From Caenibius tardaugens NBRC 16725 (lineage in GTDB: Bacteria > Pseudomonadota > Alphaproteobacteria > Sphingomonadales > Sphingomonadaceae): a stretch of 64,000 bases of DNA. Position 1 is the stretch's first letter. Each line of letters starts with the position of its first letter. Shown here piece after piece: positions 34,628 to 44,400 of the stretch. The notes under the pieces are model-generated. The model did not search any database. It was not told the origin of the DNA and saw nothing but the letters and a program-made list of their open reading frames with translations. A program made the position numbers and the translations under genes. The stretch is taken from the NCBI RefSeq assembly GCF_003860345.1, contig NZ_CP034179.1, positions 1,612,001-1,676,000 of the forward strand, read 5' to 3'.

Positions 34628-36157
34628 ATGGCGCATATCCTCTCGCCCCCCATTTCAGAAGGCAATGCAAAGGGCAGATGCGGCCATGATCTTCTATCTG
34701 CCACGATGGCTCTAAACGATCTGCGCGACTACCTACAGACGCTCCGCAGCTTTGGTGAAATACAGGACATCGCTCTACCAGTGGCCTTGGACCTTGAGGT
34801 CAGCGCCATTGCGCGACGATGCTACGAAACGGGCGCACCGGCCCCCCTGTTCTCGAACTTCTCGGATCATCCCCAAGGTTTCCGCCTGCTGGGGGCGCCC
34901 GCGGGCCTCAGTCGTCAAGCCGGTCTTCGACTGGCGCGGGCGGCCGTGTCGCTGGGCTTGCCAGCAACCAGCGGTGGACTGGATATCGTAAGAGCCATTG
35001 CTGAGAGCTTGGCTCTCCCCGCGATCGATCCCGTCAGACGAACCGACGCTGCCTGCTTCGAAAATGTCCTTATCGAAGAGGCCGTCGATCTGAACCTTCT
35101 GCCCCTTCCAACACAGCGCCGGGACGATAGCCCGCACCGTCTCAGCGCTTGGGGATGCGTGGTGGCGCAAACACCGGACGGGACTTGGACGGAGTGGTCG
35201 ATCGCCCACCTCATGCCGACCGGCACGCGGCGGATGCTGGGACTGTGCACACCATCCCGGCATTTGCAAACCATCGTTCGGTCATGGGCGGACGCAGAAC
35301 GCCCGATGCCCTTTGCCCTAGCGCTCGGCGTCATGCCCTCCATACCTTTCATTTGCTGTATGCCTTTACCTGCCCACGTAAACAAAGCAGGTCGGCTGGG
35401 CGCACTGCTGCGCCGACCACTCGAGACAGTGCTCTGCCGGACCATTGCGCTCGAAGCGCCGGCCAGCGCCGAAATCCTCATCGAGGGCTATCTCGAAAGC
35501 AACGAGATCCTGGAATGTCGCATGGGCGATCGTCTCGGCTTCCATTGGGCGGAAAATGTCCAGAAGCAGTTTACATGCCGCGTGACCGCAATGAGCTATC
35601 GTGACAAGGCGATCCTGCCCGTTATCGGCTCCGGTGAACCCGTGGACGAATATCAAACCGCCTATGGCATTCCCGCGGCTGCACAGTTCCTCCATGAACT
35701 GCGAGGAGCAGGCCTCGCCGTTAGCGATGTCTGGCTCCCTCTGGAAGCGGCGCAGCATTGGATCATCGTTACGGTTCCGCGAGACTGGCGACGGAAGAGC
35801 GGGGTTGGCGGAAGCGATGCTTTCTGCCGCCATATCGGCGAACGGCTATTCGTGCACATTTTTGAAAGCGCAATCCCGCAGATCATCGTGATCAACGATG
35901 ATGTAAATCCGACCGCCAATGACGAAATCCTCTGGGCTCTTGCGACGCGCTGCCACCCCGAGAACGGCCGCGTACACTGCGGGCATATCGAAAATGAGCG
36001 CGTCCAGACCGACAAGATTGTCTACAACTGCCTTCCCCCAGAGGAGTGGGGCGAGGCGCTACCGATCCGGGCATCGTTCCGACACGGCTATCCTTCGCAT
36101 ATAGTGGAGCGGGTGTTGTCGCGATGGGAAGCCTATGGGTTCCGTGAGATCGATTGA
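34628..36157 (+). CDS. UbiD-family prenyl-FMN-dependent decarboxylase
   Basis: A 509-residue enzyme of the UbiD/VdcC family. Landmarks are LNDLRDYLQTLRSFGEIQDI at the N-terminus, AEILIEGYLESNE (the segment holding the active-site glutamates), and the C-terminal HGYPSHIVERVLSRWEAYGF. The GDRLGFHW and HVNKAGRLGALLRRPLE segments are family-like too. It would decarboxylate an aromatic or unsaturated acid using prenylated FMN, but no UbiX (flavin prenyltransferase) is adjacent. Start 34628 is set by CTGGAG. It converges on a LuxR-type gene. Confidence 0.85.
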   Translation: MAHILSPPISEGNAKGRCGHDLLSATMALNDLRDYLQTLRSFGEIQDIALPVALDLEVSAIARRCYETGAPAPLFSNFSDHPQGFRLLGAPAGLSRQAGLRLARAAVSLGLPATSGGLDIVRAIAESLALPAIDPVRRTDAACFENVLIEEAVDLNLLPLPTQRRDDSPHRLSAWGCVVAQTPDGTWTEWSIAHLMPTGTRRMLGLCTPSRHLQTIVRSWADAERPMPFALALGVMPSIPFICCMPLPAHVNKAGRLGALLRRPLETVLCRTIALEAPASAEILIEGYLESNEILECRMGDRLGFHWAENVQKQFTCRVTAMSYRDKAILPVIGSGEPVDEYQTAYGIPAAAQFLHELRGAGLAVSDVWLPLEAAQHWIIVTVPRDWRRKSGVGGSDAFCRHIGERLFVHIFESAIPQIIVINDDVNPTANDEILWALATRCHPENGRVHCGHIENERVQTDKIVYNCLPPEEWGEALPIRASFRHGYPSHIVERVLSRWEAYGFREID

Positions 36158-36165
36158 TAGCGTGG

Positions 36166-37341
36166 TCAACCCACCATCGGATCTTCTTGCGGCTTAATGG
36201 TGGCCAGCATCGCCATGGCACGTTCGAAATCACGCAGATTCTCGCATTCCGATTTGCCAAGAATCGATCGGATCTGGCCGCGGACTGTCACCAATGAGAC
36301 CCCCCGTCTCTGCGCGACCCCCTCAGCGCTTACGCCTCCGGAAAGTGCGATGGCGACTTGAGCTTCTGCGCGACTGAAACCAAAGACGTCGCACAGCAAT
36401 TCAACCGGCGGTGTCGTCTTCCGATGAAGCGGCTGAAACACGATCAGCGCCAAACCACGGCCCAAGCCCGGCCCCGCATCATCCAGCATCAATCGGGCGG
36501 GTGTGGGGGACACAAGAAGCGCCCAGGGTAGCCGCCCCTCGTCCATGACCCGCATCGATCCCCCGGAGCCACCATTTGCGGCGGATTCCACCAGACTAAG
36601 CATATCGGCGTTCTCGCGCCGCGATCGCGCGCGCACATATTTATCGCCCTCGACGAAAGGGCCAGAGCGCACGGCGCACAGCGCGCTCCCTGGTGCAGCG
36701 ATCTGTGCTTGGCCGATCTCGTTGACGAACCGTATTCGCAAACCCGCGTCGACGATCACAATTCCTATGGGCAGTGCATCCAGCGCGATCTGGCTCATCC
36801 AGTTCGCACGCTGCCCTTGCCCCAGCCGGGCACGAAGCTCCAGAGCACGCTGGAAATGCGGCAAGAGAATCTGCAACATTTGAATGTCTCGATTCTCGAA
36901 CGGTCGGTGGCTACTGCCACGATACAGCCCAAGCGGCGCTGCCTGTTCAACACCGAGCATGCCCCCAATCATATATCGGCGTTCGTAGCGGCTCGCGAAG
37001 TCATTGTAATATTCGCTTCTGATGAAGGCTCGGTCAGGGACGAGCGCCTCGCCGGGCAGAGCGCGTCCGATATGGAAGTTCCTGTTATCAGCGTAATCGG
37101 CCCGGGCACGGGCGACATAGGGGTCGGTCCGATGATAATAGGAAGCATAAACCGCGTCTGCCTCGCCAATCGGCATCAACGATTCGACATTACCGTTTTC
37201 AGCGACGAGATTGAGTAAGACGGACTGCGCATCCATGATCTCGCCAAGCTGCGAAGCTACCGATTGCCATGACTGCGTACCCGTCACCGCTTCATAGATA
37301 CCGCCGACGCAATCGGCGAGCTTCTGTTCCATTTCTGCCAT
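36166..37341 (-). CDS. LuxR-family transcriptional regulator
   Basis: A 391-residue protein. The N-terminal and central parts look like GAF/PAS sensory domains (ANWMSQIALDALPIGIVIVD, LRIRFVNEIGQAQI is the PAS start). The last 60 residues form a LuxR-type HTH: FGFSRAEAQVAIALSGGVSA, then RRGVSLVTVRGQIRSILGKS. It is divergent from the autotransporter gene and convergent with the decarboxylase gene, so it could control either; the 360-bp space to the autotransporter would hold the promoters. Confidence 0.85.
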   Translation of the reverse strand: MAEMEQKLADCVGGIYEAVTGTQSWQSVASQLGEIMDAQSVLLNLVAENGNVESLMPIGEADAVYASYYHRTDPYVARARADYADNRNFHIGRALPGEALVPDRAFIRSEYYNDFASRYERRYMIGGMLGVEQAAPLGLYRGSSHRPFENRDIQMLQILLPHFQRALELRARLGQGQRANWMSQIALDALPIGIVIVDAGLRIRFVNEIGQAQIAAPGSALCAVRSGPFVEGDKYVRARSRRENADMLSLVESAANGGSGGSMRVMDEGRLPWALLVSPTPARLMLDDAGPGLGRGLALIVFQPLHRKTTPPVELLCDVFGFSRAEAQVAIALSGGVSAEGVAQRRGVSLVTVRGQIRSILGKSECENLRDFERAMAMLATIKPQEDPMVG

Positions 37342-37703
37342 CGGCTTCTTTCATCGTAGAGGCCGAGCCATATCTGAACCTTCTCCTTTCTGTCATGCTC
37401 TAATCATGGCAGCAGAATATCCACCAAGCGCCCATTGACGCGAAGAGATCTCAAACGGATCGCCGACCTGTCTCGATCTGCGCGGCCTCAGAACTTGAGC
37501 GCCACGCACTCGATGCCATCATAGCGCCTGCCCGCACGCCAAGCTGGTGCCATGGCCCGCATCGGTCGTACACTCTTTGCTTGCATCTCCGTAGTCAGTT
37601 CTGACGGTGCGTGCGCCCTCCTCTCTCGATTAGATCTGCAACATGAATGATGGCAGCGCTTCAAGAAGCCTGCCGCAGCTTTGGTCAAACAGAGGGGGCA
37701 GTC
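37342..37703. other. Divergent intergenic region between the LuxR gene and the autotransporter
   Basis: It must contain the promoters for both flanking genes, but no clear -35/-10 pair is seen. The frame 37494-37592 (minus) ends in RRYDGIECVALKF, which may be coincidence. AGAGGGGGCA at 37690-37699 is the autotransporter ribosome site. Confidence 0.4.
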
Positions 37704-40700
37704 ATGCCAAACAATTTCCGGCGCCACCATTCCGGCGGGATGGTTCATCATGTCCATAATTCTCAGTTCGCACCCGAAAGCTTCGCGCTCGACGGTGGTC
37801 CGATCAATTTCACCCTAGCCGGTGCCGAACGATCATTTCGTCGAATCGGCTTTCGTTCCTCTACCGCCCTCTCCACTGCGGCCCTGCTTCTTGCCTCGGC
37901 AGTGATCGCCCCGCAGGCACACGCCGCATCTTGCGCTACCGACCAAGCCGGCAACGCCATCTTCAACCAGACCTGCACCGGCAGCGACGGTGCTCCCGGC
38001 AAGAAGGGGCAATCGACCGAAGGGATCGGAAACGGCAACCAAAGCGGCAAGCCGGGCGGTGACGGTGAAACGACCAGCACAATCAATCAAACTCTTTCAA
38101 ACAGTTATGATGGCGTCACCGGTAAGCCAACACTCTATTTCAGCGGCATAGGCGGGAACGGGGGCGTCGGCGGCCAGGGCGGCGATCTGGGGTTCGGTGG
38201 CTACTCAAATGGCGGCGCGGGTGGCAACGGCGGTTCCGGCTCCGCGATCACCGTCGCTCTCTCCAAGGCCACTGCACAAGACAGCGAAACGGGCCAACCG
38301 ACACTCACGATGCTCTCAGCCGGCGGCAACGGCGCCGATGGTGGCGCATTGAATTTTCGCGGCACGGGCGGCCAGGGTGGCGCCGGTGGCAACGGCGGCG
38401 CGTTGACGTTAACCGAGGATGCGGCGTCGGTCATCAGCAACCGCGATAGCGGCACCGCCGCAGTGATCCTGAAGTCCACCGGTGGCAATGGCGGCAACGC
38501 TCAGTCCGCGTCTACCAATATCGATACCGCGCGCGGTGCAACCGGCGGCGCGGGCGGCAACGGCGGCAATATCCAGGCAACCGTCTCGGGTTCTATCCTC
38601 AGCGATGGTCCCGGAGTTATCGCCGAAAGTCATGGAGGCAACGGTGGCAACGGCGGTGACGCGACCAACAACGGCAGTGCGGTTGGCGGCGTGGGCGGTA
38701 GTGGTGGCACCGGCGGCAGTATCTCGCTCTACCTGATCCACGGCTTGATCGATGCGGATGCAGCTCCCAGCGCCACGGTCGCTGTCGGTGAGGGCGGCGC
38801 CAGCGTCAAGGTCGCCGACGCCAAAGCTGCGATGGTGGCGGTTTCGACCGGCGGTGTCGGCGGCGCCGGCGGATTGGCCAATGGAGGCTTTGGCAATGCC
38901 ACGGGCGGCATCGGCGGCGGCGGGAGTGCTAATGGCAATGTCTCGGTCGCAAGCCTTGCCGGCACCATCTCAACATCTGGCGACCTCATGGCGGGTGAGC
39001 TGGGCCAGAGTATCGGCGGAAGCAGCGGGAACGGGGGGTACGCCGGCGCGATCTTCGTCGCCAAGGGTGGCCAAGCCACACCGGCAGGCGATGGAGGCGA
39101 CGTGTTCGTTACTGCCGAAGCCAGCGGCGCACCCGGCGCGAACGGCAGCGTCGGCACGATTACGACGAGCGGCGTCCAATCCTCGGCGCTTGTCGCGCAA
39201 TCGATCGGCGGTGGCGGCGGCTATGGTGGCGACGCGCAAGTCAGTGGCCTTTTGGTCGGCATCGCGCTCGGCGGTATTGCCGGCTCAGGAGGCAATGGTG
39301 GGAACGTGCATGTTTTCAACGGCGCCCAGAATGACGCCGGATCGTGGGTGAATGGCCAAATCATTCAGACCTTCGGTGCACGCGCGCACGGCATCGTGGG
39401 GCAATCGATCGGCGGCGGCGGCGGCATTGGCGGCGACACGGTTGCCTCGACATTCCTTGCAGGCGCAGCGGTCGCGATCGGCGGAAACGGTGGAGCCGGC
39501 GGTAATGGCGGGACGATCGTCGCACGAAACGCCGGTATTATTCAGACTGGAGGCGACCTCGCCGACGCCGTGCTGCTCCAGTCTATCGGTGGGGGTGGCG
39601 GCAGCGGCGGAAGCTCCGCGGCGATGGAGGCGGGCGTCGGCCTGAATGCATCGACGGCCATTGGCGGTTCAGGTGGAAATGGTGGCTCGGCCAGCTCGAT
39701 CCTGTTCGAGAATTTCAACCAGATCACGACGGATGGTGGGGATTCGAACGGCATTCTCGCGCAGTCGATCGGCGGCGGCGGCGGCAAGGGCGGCTCGTCA
39801 GTTTCTCGTCTGATCGACGTGTTTCCGCCCAACCCCGAACTGCCAAACCCCTCGATTGACGTCAGTGTGGCAATCGGCGGCAGTGGAGGGAACGGCGGGA
39901 ACGGCGGGGACATTACCGCGACCAACACAGGCTCGATCATCACGAACGGCACCGGCTCACGCGCAGTCGAACTCGAAAGCATTGGCGGCGGCGGCGGCGA
40001 TGGCGGGACCTCCGATATCCTGCACTTCGCAGTGCAGACGCCGCTGCTCTCAAGCGATACCGCCATCGGTGGCTCCGGAGGGTCGGGAGGCCGCGGCGGT
40101 AACATCACGTTCACCAACGCCACCGGTTCGATAGAAACCTACGGCGATAACGCCATCGCGATCAGCGCGCAGTCGATCGGCGGTGGCGGCGGCAACGGCG
40201 GCAACGCGAGCACGCGCGATCTCAACGTAACCGGCCCCGGCAACACCCCCAATGTCTCGGCCAATCTCGCCATAGGTGGCTCCGGCGGCACCGGCAACAC
40301 GGGCGGCGACGTCACCATCAAGAACATGCGCGACGGCAGAGGCGCGGGCCAGATCGCAACATTCGGGATCGGTTCGCGCGCTATCACGGCCCAATCGATC
40401 GGCGGTGGCGGCGGGATCGGCGGCGGCGCAGTGGCGATGGGCAGCGGCAGCAGCACGGGGACATTCGCGTTCCAGGTTGGTGTCGGCGGCACGGGCGGCA
40501 GCGGAAACAACGGCGGCAAGGTAACGGTCGACAACTCGGGCACCATCCTGACGATGGGTGGCAATTCCGCAGCGATCTTCGGCCAGTCCGTCGGCGGCGG
40601 TGGCGGGATCGGCGGCAGTGGCGCCGGTGAATCCGGCTCATCCGGAAAAGTCCAGATCGCCGATTTCCTTGCAGATCGCATGGGCTTTGGCGGGGATGTG

Positions 40701-43700
40701 ACCGAGATAGCCAACAAGGTTTTCGAGACGACCGCCCAGATCGGTGAAGCCAAGGAAACGATCGACCACCTCAAGAAGGTCTACGAAGCTTACGAGAAGG
40801 CCTCTCTCCCCGATGCGCAGCCGACCTGGGGAACCAATGCCAAAAGCCTGATCGGCGTCAACGTCGGCGGCGGATATGCCGGGAAAGGCGGCTCGGGTGG
40901 CAATGGCGGCGAAGTCGATCTGACCAACAGTGGTACGATCGAGACCGACGGGGCGGAATCCGATGCAATCTTCGCCCAATCGATCGGCGGCGGCGGCGGC
41001 GATGGTGGAGCCGCGCTTTCGTCGGCGAAGTCGAGCACGTTCAACGCAAACTTCGCGGTGGGAGGAGACGGAGGCTCCTCGGGTGCCGGCGGTACGATCA
41101 ACATCACCAACAGTGGCGACATCACCACAACCGGCGACCTTTCCAACGGGATCAATGCGCAGTCGGTAGGTGCGGGCGGCGGCCATGGCGGCGGCACCGT
41201 AGGCACCGCCGGGCCTGGCAACGAAATTACGCTGAGCCTGGGGGGCAAAGGTGGCTCGCAAGGCAATGGCGGTGACGTGACGGTAAATTCCGGCGGCACG
41301 CTGACGCTTTCAGGCAAGGGGTCGATCGGCATCATAGCGCAATCGATCGGCGGCGGTGGTGGCGAGGTTTCCCTGCTGGGCACCGCATTTTCTCCCGGCG
41401 GCGATGCCGAAAGCGACTACGACCACGGCCTGCTCCCCTCCGTGCCCGGAATCAAGATCGGCGGGTCCGGCGGCGCGGGTGGCAACGGCGGTCTGGTAAC
41501 CGTCACCGAATCCGGTTCGATCGCGACCTCAGCACGGGATTCATATGGCATCCTTGCGCAGTCAATCGGCGGCGGCGGGGGCATCGTCCTCACTCCCTTG
41601 AGCACAGTGTCGAGGGACACGATCAACGACATGTTCGGCGAGGGCACGCTCACCGGCAACGGTGGCGCGGTTAACGTCACGCTTGCGTCAGGCGCGAGCA
41701 TCGTCACCAAAGGTGCGGGCGCGGTGGGCATTCTCGCGCAGTCGATCGGCGGCGGTGGCGGCCTTGTCGGCGGTATGTCCGACGTCAATGTCTATGCCAA
41801 CGTCGCAGCTACCGATGCGAGCAAACACTCAGGTACCGGCGGAATGGTCACCATCTCGGTCCAACCGCAAAGCCGGATCGAGACCTATGGCGCCAATGCG
41901 CACGGCATCGTGGCGCAGGTCGCCAGCGGCGGTGGCTTCTTCGCGGGCGAAGGCGGAACCGGCTTCTCGGCCGCGAGCACCAGTTCTACGGCCTGTTCCT
42001 CGTGCGGGGTTGACCTTGAGCTCAACAGCTACGTTCTGACGCACGGTGCCGGAAGCTACTCCGCCTACGTACAGGTCAGCGGGCAAAAAAGTCCGGTCAA
42101 TATCAATATCGGCGGAAATGGCGTCATCCAGACATCCGACCAGGCGATTGCCGCCATTTATGTCGATGCTGGGAACGCATCCCCGGTATCGATCGTCAAC
42201 AACGGCTACATCGTCGCGGCCAGCAATAGCGGAGTCGCCATCGACGGTGCGACAGCGAACATTACCAACAACTATTTCATTCAGGGCGACATCAACACTC
42301 GCAGCGCCGACCTGACCGGCCACACAATTCTCAACAACGGTACAATCTGGGCCTATCGCCAGATCATGGCGAGCACTCTGACCAACCGGGGCAGGATCGT
42401 GCTTGGCAGCTTCCATGGAGGGTCATCCCAGGCGACGATCACAGGCAACCTCGTCAGCACCGGAGACATCATCTCGACGCTGGACAGCAACGGCCATCTG
42501 GCTCGCCTTCAAGTAAATGGAACCGCATCACTGAGTGGTCGGATACTCATTTTGGGATCGCATGACATGGCAAAGCCGCAGGCGGTGCTAAGCGCAACGT
42601 CAATTTCTCTTACGGGTCCGCTATCAGCGGCACCGGTGATTTATGACGGAAATACAGAAACCTTTAGCGTCGTGCAGAACTCGCCGTTCAACTACACTAC
42701 CGCGCTCGACAGTCAGAAACAGAATCTTATGGTTACGCAACGACTGAGCTCGGCAAGCCAGCTTGGCATAAGCCTCACGAGCAACCAGGCGGCGATTGCC
42801 GACGCCCTTTCGCGCGTTTACGCCTCGCCTACGCGAGCCGGGCAAGGCCAGGCCTTCTTTGGCGGGCTTGAACAAAGCGGTAGCAACGTAAACCAATATG
42901 CTGCCGCCATCGATACCGTTGGTGGTCAGGCGATCGGTGCATTGGCCGCAAGCCGACTATCGCTTCAGCGCGGGTTTATCGATAGCATGATGCGCTGCCC
43001 CGCTAATATTGGTGACGGTCGCGCCGAGCGCGAAGCAGATTGCGTCTGGGCGCGGATCAGCGGCTCATGGATCGATAGTCAGCGCGACGTCGGCTTCAGC
43101 ACCAATGCGACGCGCTACCAAATGGGCGGTCAACGTGAAATTGGCGACCATTGGTTCCTCGGCGGTTCCATGAGTTACGAGGAGGTCGCTACCAACAGCA
43201 CTGGAGCACAGAGCAATTTCAACGGTAACGTATATAGCCTCGGCGCCTTCGTGAAGCACCAAACGGGCGACCTGCTGATTGGCGCCTCCGTAAGCGGCGC
43301 GTTCGCAGATTACAACTCGCGGCGCGAAGTGGCATTCAGCACCGCTGAAGCGCAAGCCCATCCGAAGGTCCAGAACCTGGGCTTACAGATGCGTATATCG
43401 TATCTGCTCCCCCATGGTGGCTGGTATCTCAAACCATCGTTCGACATCACCGCACAATATTTGCATATGAACAAATTCACTGAAACCGGTTCTGATTTGC
43501 CGCTCACAATCACGAGCAGCGGTGACTGGTCGTTCTCGACGGCACCGACTCTTGAGTTTGGCGCACATGTCCGCATCGGTAATGCAAGCCTGCGGCCTTA
43601 TGTCCAGGCAGGTGGAATCTACCAGCATTCCGCCAATTGGTCTCACCAAGCCAGCTTCGCTGCCATGGGTGATGATCTGGGGACATTCGAATCGCGAGTT

Positions 43701-43847
43701 GACTTGCCTAAGTGGATCGGGCGCGTCGCAGCAGGTGCCGAAATATATGGCACCAGGCAATTGAGCATCAATGCGCAATATGGCGCGGAGCTTGGAAAGA
43801 AATTCAATACTCAGGATCTGGTCTTGCGCCTGAACTATCTCTTTTGA
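37704..43847 (+). CDS. Giant glycine-rich autotransporter (2,047 aa)
   Basis: Start 37704 (MPNNFRRHHSGGMVHH) follows AGAGGGGGCAGTC; an ATG at 37647 has no site. The first 72 residues are an extended signal peptide (long n-region, hydrophobic LSTAALLLASAVIAPQAHA). The passenger to about residue 1,700 is a glycine-rich beta-helix made of repeats of QSIGGGGGxGG (about 13 copies) with GGSGGNGG-type linkers; a short charged insert near 1,000 (about 41 codons, EIANKVFETTAQIGEAKE onward) interrupts it. The last 270 residues are an autotransporter barrel (CVWARISGSWIDSQRD to LRLNYLF, terminal Phe). Probably an adhesin or surface matrix protein. Confidence 0.93.
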   Translation: MPNNFRRHHSGGMVHHVHNSQFAPESFALDGGPINFTLAGAERSFRRIGFRSSTALSTAALLLASAVIAPQAHAASCATDQAGNAIFNQTCTGSDGAPGKKGQSTEGIGNGNQSGKPGGDGETTSTINQTLSNSYDGVTGKPTLYFSGIGGNGGVGGQGGDLGFGGYSNGGAGGNGGSGSAITVALSKATAQDSETGQPTLTMLSAGGNGADGGALNFRGTGGQGGAGGNGGALTLTEDAASVISNRDSGTAAVILKSTGGNGGNAQSASTNIDTARGATGGAGGNGGNIQATVSGSILSDGPGVIAESHGGNGGNGGDATNNGSAVGGVGGSGGTGGSISLYLIHGLIDADAAPSATVAVGEGGASVKVADAKAAMVAVSTGGVGGAGGLANGGFGNATGGIGGGGSANGNVSVASLAGTISTSGDLMAGELGQSIGGSSGNGGYAGAIFVAKGGQATPAGDGGDVFVTAEASGAPGANGSVGTITTSGVQSSALVAQSIGGGGGYGGDAQVSGLLVGIALGGIAGSGGNGGNVHVFNGAQNDAGSWVNGQIIQTFGARAHGIVGQSIGGGGGIGGDTVASTFLAGAAVAIGGNGGAGGNGGTIVARNAGIIQTGGDLADAVLLQSIGGGGGSGGSSAAMEAGVGLNASTAIGGSGGNGGSASSILFENFNQITTDGGDSNGILAQSIGGGGGKGGSSVSRLIDVFPPNPELPNPSIDVSVAIGGSGGNGGNGGDITATNTGSIITNGTGSRAVELESIGGGGGDGGTSDILHFAVQTPLLSSDTAIGGSGGSGGRGGNITFTNATGSIETYGDNAIAISAQSIGGGGGNGGNASTRDLNVTGPGNTPNVSANLAIGGSGGTGNTGGDVTIKNMRDGRGAGQIATFGIGSRAITAQSIGGGGGIGGGAVAMGSGSSTGTFAFQVGVGGTGGSGNNGGKVTVDNSGTILTMGGNSAAIFGQSVGGGGGIGGSGAGESGSSGKVQIADFLADRMGFGGDVTEIANKVFETTAQIGEAKETIDHLKKVYEAYEKASLPDAQPTWGTNAKSLIGVNVGGGYAGKGGSGGNGGEVDLTNSGTIETDGAESDAIFAQSIGGGGGDGGAALSSAKSSTFNANFAVGGDGGSSGAGGTINITNSGDITTTGDLSNGINAQSVGAGGGHGGGTVGTAGPGNEITLSLGGKGGSQGNGGDVTVNSGGTLTLSGKGSIGIIAQSIGGGGGEVSLLGTAFSPGGDAESDYDHGLLPSVPGIKIGGSGGAGGNGGLVTVTESGSIATSARDSYGILAQSIGGGGGIVLTPLSTVSRDTINDMFGEGTLTGNGGAVNVTLASGASIVTKGAGAVGILAQSIGGGGGLVGGMSDVNVYANVAATDASKHSGTGGMVTISVQPQSRIETYGANAHGIVAQVASGGGFFAGEGGTGFSAASTSSTACSSCGVDLELNSYVLTHGAGSYSAYVQVSGQKSPVNINIGGNGVIQTSDQAIAAIYVDAGNASPVSIVNNGYIVAASNSGVAIDGATANITNNYFIQGDINTRSADLTGHTILNNGTIWAYRQIMASTLTNRGRIVLGSFHGGSSQATITGNLVSTGDIISTLDSNGHLARLQVNGTASLSGRILILGSHDMAKPQAVLSATSISLTGPLSAAPVIYDGNTETFSVVQNSPFNYTTALDSQKQNLMVTQRLSSASQLGISLTSNQAAIADALSRVYASPTRAGQGQAFFGGLEQSGSNVNQYAAAIDTVGGQAIGALAASRLSLQRGFIDSMMRCPANIGDGRAEREADCVWARISGSWIDSQRDVGFSTNATRYQMGGQREIGDHWFLGGSMSYEEVATNSTGAQSNFNGNVYSLGAFVKHQTGDLLIGASVSGAFADYNSRREVAFSTAEAQAHPKVQNLGLQMRISYLLPHGGWYLKPSFDITAQYLHMNKFTETGSDLPLTITSSGDWSFSTAPTLEFGAHVRIGNASLRPYVQAGGIYQHSANWSHQASFAAMGDDLGTFESRVDLPKWIGRVAAGAEIYGTRQLSINAQYGAELGKKFNTQDLVLRLNYLF

Positions 43848-43848
43848 G

Positions 43849-44055
43849 GCTCAGGTCCCGATCCTCTTCCACACCTGCATTCCAACTAGCTGCCTCGTCG
43901 ATATCAGCCACGACGCCGCAACGTTAACGGCCTTGCGTGCCACCCTGGCACGCAAGGTCAAGGTGACGGCAGATGACGACGCGGCCATGTCCTTCCGCAT
44001 CTTGCTCCAGGGTCTCGGTGCAGCCCTCGACTGGGTGGCAGCGCTATCGCGCTGA
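43849..44055 (+). pseudogene. C-terminal remnant of an IalB (invasion-associated locus B)-like protein
   Basis: In the frame one base off the autotransporter, from GCT 43849 to TGA 44055, the sequence AQVPILFHTCIPTSCLVDIS, followed by LTALRATLARKVKVTADDD and LLQGLGAALDWVAALSR, is the C-terminal part of the IalB family (paired cysteines Cx4C, then a final strand-helix). There is no start codon or signal peptide for it. It looks like the tail of a gene whose front was lost when the autotransporter moved in. Confidence 0.6.
43931..43957 (+). other. Perfect 11-bp inverted repeat after the autotransporter
   Basis: CCTTGCGTGCC-ACCCT-GGCACGCAAGG forms an 11-bp stem with a 5-nt loop 83 bp beyond the autotransporter stop. 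No T-run follows, so it is more likely an mRNA 3'-end stabiliser than a classical terminator. It lies inside the IalB-like remnant. Confidence 0.5.
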
Positions 44056-44400
44056 GGCGGTCGGGACGAAGGACAATCGATCATTGGAGTAGGAATTCGG
44101 AGGATTTGGGACGTTCGTGCACAGACATTGGGTCAAGGATTGTTTGGACGGAGCGAATTCGCCAGGAAGCTCCAAGAGCGGTGGGGCCGGCAGGCTCACT
44201 CTAGGCGAACAGACGCTGATAGGCATGCAGGGCAAGGCGCTTCTAGCGTTGACTGCGGCCCTCGATAACCCGCTTACACCGGAAAGGAAGGAGTTCGCGG
44301 GATTGCTGACCATGTTCAGCACCGTAATCCGTTTGCTTCAACGTTTGCTGGTCGCCATGCCGCTGCTTTGCGCACCCGTGAGAACGAGCCTAGGGGGCAC
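44056..44400. other. Intergenic region upstream of the LysR gene
   Basis: No gene is supported. The frame 44117-44416 is protein-like in places (GEQTLIGMQGKALLALTAAL) but has no ribosome site and overlaps the LysR start. It holds the LysR promoter presumably, with no obvious consensus boxes. Confidence 0.4.

Noticed and set aside
37494-37592. Short minus-strand frame ending RRYDGIECVALKF, possibly an outer-membrane protein tail
   Set aside because: Too short, no upstream continuation and no supporting motif.
37704-43847. CRISPR-like array in the repetitive autotransporter gene
   Set aside because: Repeats are coding, of varied length and without unique spacers of fixed size.
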